Of a stretch of DNA of 64,000 nt, positions 45,525-59,100 are shown in pieces. The stretch lies in the NCBI GenBank assembly GCA_947044365.1, contig OX345646.1, positions 4,008,327 to 4,072,326 on the forward strand, written 5' to 3'. The stretch is from Petrosia ficiformis (Eukaryota > Porifera > Demospongiae > Haplosclerida > Petrosiidae). Under the pieces are notes generated by a model. That model made no database searches, was not told the DNA's origin, and saw nothing but the letters and a program-made list of their open reading frames with translations. How positions within the stretch are numbered: the stretch's first letter is position 1; the number at the start of each line of letters is the position of its first letter. The translations under genes were made by a program, and so were the position numbers.

Positions 45525-48500
45525 TTATATAATCATATATTTACATAGATACAATACAATCATTATTACAATACACAGAATAGCTATTGTCTTTTTGTTG
45601 CTAACACGAGAGTCCCGGTTTTCTTTGTTGTGGTGATGAAATGATGGTATCGGAGTACCTGGTGCTGAGGAACTATTACTGATAGTACTAACATTACCAA
45701 TCATAGAGGGTCTCTTTCGAACAGAATTAGCAGGAGGTGTGGATGGGGATGAAGATACAGTCCTGGACTCTATATATAAGGAACATACTTTATGTAACTG
45801 ATGAGTACACATTGTACATATGTACGTACAGTACATGTATTAATTTTTATGTATGTAGAGTACATATACATATGTAGTTATATCTTTATGTACATATGAT
45901 GTACATTATATGTATGTAAATACTAGGCATTAATCAGTACTTACAAGTTCTTCTTCAAAATTGTAATCACTACTTATCAGTACTTCTTTTATATGTTGCA
46001 TGTATAGTTAATGATAGCCATCATAGCCAGCTGCTTTTCAAAGAGCAGATGCTCAGTAGGCGGATACTGACTTACTGAGCTCAAGTCCTGTGATCAACTT
46101 AAAGTTTATGGCAGTTCTGTACTTCTCTTCTTTGTTTGTGAGTTGCATTATGCATTAGAGTTACATACTATATAATTATATTATTTTAAATATTATTATA
46201 ATATATATGGACCCTGATTCCTACACCGTGCATAGTACACTATATCAAATAATTATTATAGTTATATTAATCAAACCTTTTATTGTACTGATAGGACTGG
46301 ATGTTCTCTCTTTTGTTACCTAAAAACCCAAAAAATTAATTTTATTATGAAATATACTTAATACATGTTTATATGTGATCAGCTCTGGGAAAATTGGAAC
46401 TATTTCATAACACAATACCCTCTATGTTCAGCTATTTTGTACACAAAGCAAACAAAATCTGTTGGAAGGCCCACTTATTTGAATCAATATAATATGTATA
46501 TCATTATAGTATAATGTATTTACAATGTACATGCATACAAAATGTACATGTATGTATAATGCATGTACAATAGCGATGGGTGATTCCCAAGTAATTGATT
46601 CTTCGATTCCTATTACGAAATTTCAGGTATCAAGTACTGGTTCTGGAATCGATTATTTCGATTCCAAGTAGTCCCACCTATGACACACCCCATTACTAAA
46701 CCACACCCATACAGTTCTATATACAATTTTGTTCAAAAAACAATACATTTATAACATTTTTCAAAATTTTAATAACACGTTTTTAATTATACCAGCTATC
46801 AAAATTCAAACCATATAGCTGTCACTAATTACTTGGTATTGTACTCGATTATGTTCTCAGACTACTTGTTATCGAATTGAACTCAATGTACAATGTATGT
46901 ACAATGTACGTATATACAATGTATGTACAATGTATGTACAATATATGTACAATGTATGTACAATGTATGTACAATGTATGTACAATGTATGTACAATGTA
47001 TGTATATACAATGTACATGTATGTACAATGTATGTACAATGTATGTACAATGTATGTACAATGTATGTACAATGTATGTACAATGTATGTATATACAATG
47101 TATGTATATACAATGTACATGTATGTACAATGTATGTACAATGTATGTACAACATATGTACAATAATTATATGTACAATGTACGTATATACAATATATGT
47201 ACAATGTATGTACAATGTATGTACAATGTATGTACAATGTATGTATATACAATGTACATGTATGTACAATGTATGTACAATATATGTACAATATATGTAC
47301 AATGTACGTATATACAATATATGTACAATGTATGAACAATGTATGTACAATGTATGTACAATGTATGTATATACAATGTACATGTATGTACAATGTATGT
47401 ACAATGTATGTATATACAATGTACATGTATGTACAATGTATGTACAATGTATGTATATACAATGTACATGTATGTACAATGTATGTACAATGTATGTACA
47501 ATGTATGTACAATATACATGTATGTACAATGTATGTACAATGTACGTATATACTACAATGTATGTACAAAGTATGTACTAGGGCTAGGATGAAGGTTGTA
47601 AAACAACATTCGAAGCTTCATCAGCAAAAAAGAAAGAACATTCAAAGGTCTCGAAAGAAAGCCTTAAAAACTGGATTATTGGTTTATAATGAGTACTAGT
47701 CTTGCTCCTGTCGCTGTTTCAACTTGGATTTGGCATCGCTGGACTGAAAAATGAGACAGATGAAGCCAACAACACAGTCTCAAATTTCTAGAACATGCCA
47801 CACGTTTAGACGTTTAGATTGCACAAGTGCACATGTGCAAACATTAAAGTAGGAGTGGCAGCGAAGCTTCGAAGGTAGAAATTTAGCTTTTATTTTTCTA
47901 GCCCTAGCATGCACAATGTACAGTGTATGTACAGTAAATGTACAATGTATGTACAATGTATATACACTGTACAATATTTCCCAGGATAAAATATTGTATA
48001 TAGAGAAGTGCATCAGTGGTACATGTACGTACATGATGTTTTGGTTGACAATATTACATAAACTAAATGGTAAGTGAGCAAGACTAAAGAATGGGGGAGT
48101 GACATGGTACCACCTTATGGGTATATACATGTTGCATGTTTATAGTCCATACCTGGTCTTCCATTAAGTTTTCTACTGATGGTTTTATTAAAGGAGAAGG
48201 TTTTGTTGATATTAATACTTTACGAAATAGTGGACTTTCAGTTCTTGAAAGAGTGTCCTCAATTGGAGACTTAGATGTATATCCCTATAAATGAATATCA
48301 TAGCTACATGTACATGTATATACATGTACATAATTATAATTATACCAAACACACAAATCTACATATACACACATGTATACATATATACAATGTACATACA
48401 TACATACATGTACATACATACATGAATACATACATACCATGAATACATACCTATGTATGTACGTATGTAGGTATGTACGTACATACATACATACGTACAT

Positions 48501-48756
48501 ACAATGTACGTACATGTATACCAACAGACACACACACACACAAATAGATAGACGAACACAGACTGAGATACCAACACAGAGACACACACACTTACTCTAT
48601 CCATTAATGTATACCATTGTTGTGTGTTATTTAGATCCAGTGATGAAAGTGGTAAGTATATTTCTCCTAGAAACTGATTCCTACCAAACCTGTCATGATC
48701 CCATACACTCAACCATATAGTATGAGATGATATATCAGAACTAATAGTCTTATACT

Positions 48757-48836
<80 letters not shown>

Positions 48837-48841
48837 GATAG

Positions 48842-48908
<67 letters not shown>

Positions 48909-51900
48909 TAGAGACAGATAGAGAGAAAGATAATTATGCTTATGACAACATCTCAAACATGCGCAAGTACAAGTATGATTAATTCTGAAGAATATGTACA
49001 TGTACTTTAATATATTGTGTGATTAACCTTCAATGTTTCATTATATAATGGATCAAGTGTTTTCTTCTTAATGGATGTCTTTCTCTTGGAACGTTGAGTC
49101 TTGTCAGGTAACAAATATGTCTTGATATAACTATAATAAGAATAATTATAAATATTAATCACATTTATCTACATACATGTATATAAATGTACATGTTCCA
49201 ACACACATAATATTAATACTATAAGTACTGGTAATGTACATATGTACATAATACTGGTAATTTCATTCCAGTATTTTGAATGTGACTTGAATGCTACTGT
49301 ATGGTTTTGTATAAATTGCTTGTAAACAACATGATATAAAACATAAACACACATTAATATACTATATATGGGATGCATAAAAATGTACTCACGGATCAGA
49401 GAATCCATTTTTATCAGCAGCAGCTAGTCCTCTAGCTCTATTAACATGTATTAATAACTGATCATGTTGTAACTCAACTCCTAATAACACTTCACCACTA
49501 ATATCATAATCTCCTTTATTCAGTTCCATAGTACTACCAATACTTACTAAACTACCAAAATTACCACCTCTATTAGAATCCATTAGACCCTAAAAAATAT
49601 GATAAGCTGTGTGAGGGATGTCACTTTGTACATGGTCAGTACGTACATTAGTGTACATATGTATGTGTGTGTGTGTGGATGTATTATGTATGCATGTGTG
49701 TATGTAGTATGTACATATACGTATGCATGAACATACATGTATGTATGCAAGTATATATATATGTAATGTATGTATGCAAGTACTGTATGTATGTATATAT
49801 GTATGTAACTATGTATGTATGTACGCATGCATGCATGCATGCATGTATGTATGTATGTATGTATGTATGTATGTATGTATGTACATGTATTCATGCATCC
49901 ATGCATACATACACATGTTATACTTAAATTAAATATAAAATTTAGCTCCTGATAATTAGTATAGTTATGTTTGATAGTAATATTATCACAGTACACATAC
50001 ATGCACATGTATCATAATTATATGTATACCTTTAGAATAGGCTGAGTGTGATGGAGATTATGAGATTTAAAACCGTCTTCCTGTGGAAATATCATGAATA
50101 TAATTATAATAGTATAGTATATAATTATACACATAGCTATATAAATGTACATAAAAGAGCTTACATATACTACATACTAATCTGTTTTCAATAGCTTTAA
50201 TGTGAACACACCATTCAAAATTAGCATAATTGAAGAACACCAGATTTTACTTGAGCACTGATGATTACCGAGTATGAATTACTCTTCAGGCTTATTAGAA
50301 ATGGTGTCAAAAATAGTGATGGGTCAGATATTGGCCATCAATATCAGTATTGGTTATTTCTGAAGGATGTCACTGATATTGTAATAAGCATACTAATAAT
50401 GTCATATCTGATGAATGAACAGTACATACAATGTACACATGTATAATAATTAGTAATTCTCACACATCACGTACACTGTACATGTATAGCAAGACATAAT
50501 CCATCCCTTTATAACATACTTTAAATATTTCATGAGGATGATTAGTAATTAGTTCAGGGTATTCCTCTTCGGATGATGATGATGAAGTATCTGATGATTC
50601 CACCATTGATCCAGCTAATCCTAGTGATATCTTTTTAGCGAGTCTAGGTTCTGTCAGGAAGGAGTGGGAGACAAGGATGAGAAAAGGGATGAGAGAAGGA
50701 GGGAAGAAGATTGAGGGGAAAATAAAGAGAGAGAGACAGGCAGACATACACAGAGAAAAGCAAAAAGAGGAAGACAAAAAGAGACAGACACAGACACAGA
50801 GATAGAAAGAGACAGAGAGAGATGGAATATGACAATAATGACCACCTTTTAGTTATAATAGTATCTCAACATACAGTAATTAAGATATACATGTTTACTA
50901 AAAGTGTCTTTCAAATTTGTCCACAATTCCTCATTACAGAAGAATTGCAATCTAAGAATCACATTCATCTACATGAAATTAAGGACTCATTTCCATGCAT
51001 CAAGTAAGGTCTCATCTCCATACACATGCATACTATTTCAACTGAAATCTACATTTTCACTAACCTCTCCTTTTCTTTGGAGACTCAGGTCCTTCTTCTT
51101 CAAGTACCTCTGTGATTGGTGGTGGTAAACACAATGTACTCTCTTCTATTTGATCAACATCTTGTGGATCCATATCAGAACGCAACATGTGCCAACACTC
51201 TACCCACTGACCAGAATGAGCTAACATGGCTTCCCAGTGAGCTATCTGAAAATAAATATTATACAATTATATTCATGTTCATTTCATTAGCATTATGTAA
51301 AAAATGATCAAATAATGACCATTTAAAGGAACTAGAGTCATTGCCATTTGCGTTTGTTATAAATTTATGAAGGAAATTTAATGTTAATAATGGTATTTGT
51401 GGTAATGTGTAGCACTGGAAAGTGTGTTGTATGATTGTAGATACATACATTCAAAACTCTAAATTTATAATAAACTCAGGTTCAATTCTACGTAATATGC
51501 AGAGATTACTACAGAGAGGAGAGGAGGATGCCTTGTGATCCTCACCCTCTACATTCAGTGTAATTTCATACAAATGGTGACAAGTTAAATACAGACAATG
51601 TTTGTAAGAGTTTCTCTCCCCCTAACAAGAATCCTATGTTAATCCCTGTTATGGTACAGTATAATGCACTATCACTTCAGTAAGGTATAAAGTATGTTCA
51701 TATTAGTTTATGCTTTTTTTTCAAGTGTTTTCACCAGATATGACTAACAAGGAAGCTGGAATACCACAAGTTGCTAATATTAACCAGCTCCCTGGGACCG
51801 ACAGCTTTACATCCCCTCCAAAGGATGCGGTGACAAACACCTCATCATTTGAAGAGTGGGGGTGAGTTACTCATGGGGCGAAAATGTCTGTACCTAGTGA

Positions 51901-53153
51901 GCCTTGAGCATACAACCTTCCAATTGCAGGCCAGTACTTTAATCAATAGGCCACTAGTACACCCCAATGTTGTAGTACTAAATGTACCTCTCCTCCAGTA
52001 CAATCCATCCATTCCTTTCTTCTTGAACTATTTCTAGGAGCTAATGAACCAAGTCTCACACCACCTAGAAAATCATTACTGCTTCGTTGATTAAAGTCCC
52101 AAATAGTAACTTCAAGAACTCTTTCTTTCACTAGCTGTTCTAATGACACATCTGTAAACACAATCTCTTCTTCCCAAACTGGATTAAGAGTGTGGACTTT
52201 TACTTTTGTCTTTTTCTTAGTTGATTGACTTCGATTAGGTAGAAGATAACTATATGAACAATAATAAATTAAAAGATGTTAGTGTATTGTTATATCATAT
52301 ATCATGCTAATACAGAATCAAATCATATTAAAACTCATGCTAATCAATATCATAGTAACAGAATGAGAATTATGATATTGCATCGTGATTATATTTTTAG
52401 TCCTAATTAATCACAACTGAGTACAGTTAAGTGATAACAATGGCAATTTAAGTGTGAGGAACAAAATCAAGCTTATATTACCATGATTCATGAGTGTCAA
52501 CACTTAATGGAGAAAATGTTAGTACGTAATACAATAAATAATTTCATTGATTACAGTACGTAATCAATGAAACACGATAAGTAATTAATGATTAATTGCA
52601 TAAACTCACTAAAAGAGTTGGAAACATCCTGATCAAATACTATTATACATGTACATGTGACATCATCCAGTGTTAAGCCCAAAGAGTGGTACCATGGCAT
52701 TCCCCAACCCTGTCATTTTAAATTTTATGCTGAAAAACACTGTTTTATAATACTGATTGAACATTGTTGACTAAACGTCATGAACCACTGATGCACTCCC
52801 CCACTCTTAATACTTATCCTGTGGGAAACACTGATGTCATATACATGTATACTGGAATCTGGACTCACCATTTAACAAAAGCATCTGGTATTTCTGTCTT
52901 GTTGATCAGTCTAGCACTCTTGATAATCACATGCAAGTCACCACCTGTCACATGACCACTGGAATGATTAGGACTATACTTTAATCCAATGAAAATATCC
53001 CCTTTTAATTGTTCTTCTACTCTATCTGGATGCTACAGGATATTATATTATGATGACATCATGAATTTATTAGTATCTGAGTGCACACACACACAGTCAC
53101 ACAGACATAGAAACACAAACGTAGATACACACACACACACACACACACATATG

Positions 53154-53187
<34 letters not shown>

Positions 53188-56100
53188 CACACACTTACTC
53201 TATCCAATAGTGTATACCATTGTTGTGTGTTATTTAGATCCAGTGATGAAAGTGGTAAGTATATTTCTCCTAGAAACTGATTCCTACCAAACCTGTCATG
53301 ATCCCATACACTCAACCATATAGTATGAGATGATATATCAGAACTAACAATCTTATACTGAGAGAGAGACAGACAGAGACAGAGAGAATAACAGCATAAA
53401 TAATCAATTATAATCCCTTTTAGTAAGTTTTCATTAATCATCTATTATTATAATAATAAACAAATTAAATTCATTCTTTTAATGAAAACCTTCAGGGTCG
53501 CAATGTTGATTTTTATAACAATATTGCTCTACAAATAGATCTCTTTTGTCAACAAATACTGTATTCATATTCTGTATTCGTATTTTGTATGACATTGTTT
53601 TCAAGTTGTTAACTATAATATATAAAAGTATTTCAAGTATTGAGACACACTACTAATATATAATACAAACACAATTGAAACTAATGAAAGTGTCCTGGTT
53701 ATAGAGACACTTCATTGGTAACTAAAGATATGTGCTTATCAATCTATTGGTAGGTATTTTAATATCTCATTTGTGCTACATGGTATAGTGAGGTATGGGG
53801 ATATCTTAAATGGTTCTGAACTACAAAGATTGATGAGAGATCAATTAGGATTAAAAGAATTGTATGTTTTAATTATCGTCTGTGTCTGCTTTTAAAGAGA
53901 GTATATAAATGTATTATAAAATATTTCATCTCAACTATAAGTGATGCACTGGTAATCAGCATCAGTCATTATTGGTCATTGCTGGGGTTTAGATAAGACG
54001 GTGAGCAATGATTAATGATGACATCCCAAAGCAATCTGATGAGCATCGAGTGGATGTTTAAAGTCAATATCTGTTTATGAGAATATCATATTTCTAATAA
54101 TCATAATATTATGAATAGTTATCAAACACAATCATAGTAAAATGACATGTACAACACATTATACAAACACAATCATAATAATATGTCAAGTATTGTTAGT
54201 ATGCATATTGTTGAAATCCATGTTGGTTTTCAAATATTAGTTCGATTTTCTTTGTCCAGGATTTGTAACTTGCTTGAAGTGAATCGAGCATACTGTTAAA
54301 GTGATTCCGAATGGTTTCGATACTGGATTGATTGTTTTCTTCTATCTGTGTTTCATTATTAACCTGATGTGGTTGTGAAACATTCTCTGAACTGTTAAAT
54401 TGAGGTGTAGCATCACTGGATTGTGATTCTAATAATATTTCATCATCTTGAGGACTTGTCACTATTTCAGGCTCTTGACATTCTTCAGATCGTGCCAAAT
54501 ACTTTTGAGCTTGTTCAAATAACTTGATAGTTAATAATGTTAGTATCTTTTGGTGTTGACATCCTTTAGCAGCATCATAAGCAGTATATCCTCTCTTACT
54601 TTGTACCATTACATCAGCTCCAGATTGAAGAAGTAGCTGAACCATAGGAAGATTACCGCGTGCAGAGGCTATCATAAGTGATGTTGCACCACTCTTTTCT
54701 ACTTGTACATTGACATTAGCACCAGCATTAATTAGAGATTTTGCTATATCATAATTGCCTTTATCTATTGCAGCTATTAGAGGAGAGGGCACTCCTGGCA
54801 TGTCAACAAGAGCACCATATCGTAACAGAAGAGATACTATTGATAAGTTTCCATAATCGCAAGCAACAGCAAGAGGGCTCCCCACACCAAGAATAGTATA
54901 ATTAGGATTAGCATTGTGTTCCAACAACATGCTTACTATCTGACGATGATTGCAAAAAACAGCACAGTGTAAAGGAGTTGCACCATATTTATAATGAATA
55001 TCAGGATTAGCTTTTGCCTGTAGTAGTAGATCGACACACTGATGATGTCCGTTTTGACTACCTATATACAATGCTGTAGCACCATTATTATCTTGAATAT
55101 CAGGATTAGCTTTTGCCTGTAGTAGTAGATCGACACACTGATGATGTCCGTTATGACTACCTATATACAATGCGGTAGCACCATTATTAGCTTGAATATC
55201 AGGATTAGCTTTTGCCTGTAGTAGTAGATCGACACACTGATGACGTCCGTTTTGACTACCTATATACAATGCCGTAGCACCATTATTATCTTGAATATCA
55301 GGATTAGCTTTTGCCTGTAGTAGTAGATCGATACATTGATGATGTCCGTTTTGGCTACCTATACACAATGCCGTAGCACCATCAATATCTTGAATATCAG
55401 GATTAGCTTTTGCCTGTAGTAGTAGATCGACGCACTGATGATGTCCGTTTTGACTACCTATATACAATGCCGTAGCACCACTATTATCTTGAATATTAGG
55501 ATTAGCTTTTGCCTGGAGTAGTAGATCGACACACTGATGATGTCCGTTTTGACTACCTACAAGCAATGCCGTAGCACTATTATTAGCTTGAATATCAGGA
55601 TTAGCTTTTGACTGAAGGAGTAGATCGACACACTGGTGATGTCCGTTTTGACTACATATATGCAATGCTGTAACACCATTATTAGCTTGAATATCAGGAT
55701 TAGCCTTTGCCTGTAGTAGTAGATCGACACACTGATAATGTCCGTTTTGACTACCTATATACAATGCTGTAGTACCATTATTAGCTTCAATATCAGGATT
55801 AGCTTTTGCCTGTAGTAGTAGATCGACACACTGATGATGTCCGTTTTGACTACCTATATACAATGCTGTAGCACCATCATTAATTTGAATATCAGGATTA
55901 GCTTTTGCTTGTAGTAGTAGATCGACACACTGATGATGTCCCTTTTCACTACCTATACACAATGCTGTAACACCATTATTATCTTGAATATCAGGATTAG
56001 CTTTTGACTGAAGCAATGCATAAGCAGCTGCTACATTATTTACTAATGCTGCCATCATCAATGGTGTACTTTTATTAAATCCCGAGGTGTTAACATCACC

Positions 56101-59100
56101 TCCAATATTTACTAGAAGATGAATATCATTGGTAATTGGATCATCATAATAACGATAAGCTACACCCAGTAAAGCATCAGATGGATCAATACCATTCTCA
56201 TTAGTACTAACTGTCATTAGTATAGTATCAACCTGTATACTGAGTACACCAGCCCATATCATACCTCTAACCTTTCTACTAGCCATGATAAGGAGAGAGA
56301 GAAGTAGTGATCTAGGTACAGTATATTTAATAGTCAACACACTATGATGAATACTAATGAGTCTCAAGAGTGAATTGTCATATCCAAAAAGATACTTTAT
56401 AAGATAGTTGATGTTTTTGACATTATGTTCGTTCCATTGTCGGCCAAGGCGTAAAATTACTGGTACTGTTGTACTTGACTTTTCTTCACTTCTCGATTGA
56501 CTTAACTGGATCATTTCAGTTAACTCCACTATTGATGTTGAGTTCTCAAACTCTTCGATATTTTCATCATACCTTAAGATGTTGGCTTCTAGTTTACTAT
56601 TAAGATATGCACTGTCGATACTGTGTAATAATGAGGTGTCTAGAAAGTTCAAATAATGGATGAATGGTTTGAAGATTGTATCTATTTGATCCCATCCTTC
56701 TGTGATATCAATAGGTTGGTATGGAATTGCAAGACGACCACAAAGAAATTCTTGCAAGACTTCGATATTTAATTTATTATTAGTTACTTCCTGTCTGAGG
56801 GAATATTTCATTTCAATAAACAAGGAATAGAACTGACTTTCTAATCGATTTACAGCTGTTGTTAGTGTTTTGGGGATAAATATCTCTTTAGTTCTTTCAT
56901 CAGTTACAGGAAGATTAATATCTGGCTTGTTTTCAGGAAGTGGGGATTCTACTTGCATTGATCTTTCTCTTAATGGACTATTTGTACCTCTGTGTGATTT
57001 CAATGAAGTACACTTGCCACTAGATGTATTATGGTTTATATACTTCTCTTCCAATCTCTCTGCTACATCTAGTCTCTTTATTTTCTTCAAAGCTTTCACA
57101 ACATCTTCCCATATACCACGAGGTTTTATTTGAAGCCATTTATAGCATACAGCATATAGCTTGTCTGCAACTTTTTTTTCATCTGCATTTATTGCCTCAA
57201 GTTCCTCATTTGGTACACCCAAAGTAAGTCCAAATAGTTTCCATGTTGCTCGAATGGATTGTAACTCTTCAACTAGTTGTTGTAGATTTGGTTGAATATC
57301 TGACATGATGAAGAGCTGTTAGGTATGTATCGCTAGTCTGATGTAATTGGATGTCAAGTTAAAATATGCCGCTTGCCTGCCAATCAGTCACTGCAGCAAA
57401 AGCAATTACTAGTAAACAATGTCACCATAGCAACTGGTAAAGCATTAACCAATCAGGTCATTATAATAAATGATGAATATCATTTAACTTTAATGAATTT
57501 CGTTATGCCACACCCAAATTGATATCTTATCACTACACTATAATAATAATGAAGAACATGTACATGTATGGATATACACACACGTATTAAAACTCAAAAG
57601 GTATTCAGGTATTCAAACAAGAACAAGATGCTACCCTATAGAATACATGTCAGTATAACTACATGTATCTACTCTGTGTAACCCTATATAATCAGTATAA
57701 CTACATGTATCTACTCTGTATAGACCAATAATTATAATTAAGTATTCAGTATTTTACTATTTACTATAGGTAACATGTACTTATAGGGTTATATGAAATG
57801 GTTCATTCAATTTTGTCGCTGAAGTAACATCACAGACAAGTCTTTTGGTACTCTTTTCTCCATGTTCCTTTAAAGTAAATTACTATGTTTTTAACACAGA
57901 GTAGATTAGTTATGCGCAACAGTCGCAATACATTTATAGTCACAAATTTATTATCAATACAATTTCCAATTTGTTTTCTAATCACACTCGTACCACAGGT
58001 GTATTAAATAGTCTTGTTTCAATTCCATTTCAATTTGATAAACTTCCAAAAGTTCATGTACAATTATTTCAGGCATAATAGCTTTAATAATTGATTTATT
58101 TGTGCATTATGTGCTTAAAATAACATGTGCTTCTTTACAGCATGTGACTGACGGCACAAAATAGCATCTGGATGGTGTTGTTTGTCATTTATAAACACTA
58201 TAACAATTCTAGACTTTAGAAGACTTACATGGTTGATTATTATTTTTCTAAGCTATTGTGCCTGATTATTTTTCTAAGCCACGGTGGTTGCTCTGATGTT
58301 TTCTAGGCCCTTTGTGGCTGTGCTTAATGAAGACTGCTTGTTTGTTTGTTGTGTGTGTTTGTCTACATCTATTCACATGAGTTTTCATGTACTACAGTGA
58401 TAACAGAATAGGGTCACATATTACATAATTAAAAAGACAATTATTGTGAGTCAAAGAAATTAGAAACAGGTATTTGTAAATTTATTATCACTTGCTAATC
58501 AGCTTAAATAAAACAAAATGCTTGGGTATCATTATACATGTAGGCATATGCACAAGTATCCGATAAGATCAACTGATACAATTCATGTTTAGTTCTTCTC
58601 TTCTCCATAGTGACTGATAATCACTTAAAGATATGGTTAGGTAATGTTACTCCCATCTCAGTGAAGGATAAAAGATGAGTGTAGCTGTCGTATCACAAAC
58701 AAAGTTGCTGAGATTGAGTGTGTTTTCCTTCCACACCAGAGAAACCATCCGTAAAATCGTTAGAGGAATTTTTCACAAGAAGAAGTAGGGAAGTCAAAAT
58801 GCACCAAAGTAGAAAAGGCCATGATATATAAGACAAGGTGCAGAATTGGATGATGTAGTATTATTATTAGCATTCATTTTTCTTCTATTGTGTAAGTTGA
58901 TTTTCAAGTTGAAGACAGCAGCTCAATTCAAGTTGTTGTTTAAGTCTGGACTCTCAGGTGGAGTCCCCTGCTCCCCTCCACCAGTTAATGTTGCTGACGG
59001 TAAAATAGTCCTTTGTATACTTACTTCGATCATTGTCCTGCTGAAACCAGTAAGTTTCAATGAAAGGCTTCAATCTTTTACCATAAATCATACAGTATCG

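Noticed and set aside
46849..47699. Several long open frames (up to ~270 codons) across 46.85-47.7 kb on both strands
   Set aside because: They translate an 11-bp minisatellite into Tyr/Cys/His/Ile/Met repeats. The absence of stops follows from the unit and not from selection.
51060..51245. Stop codon after SPKKRRG as the end of a two-C2 gene
   Set aside because: Kept only as a possible short isoform. A donor just before the stop joins in phase to 50650 and then to five further exons without any break, which is unlikely by chance.
55010..56010. CRISPR-like array of regular repeats
   Set aside because: The 99-bp periodicity is coding (33-residue ankyrin repeats) with no separate spacer sequences, in a eukaryotic context.
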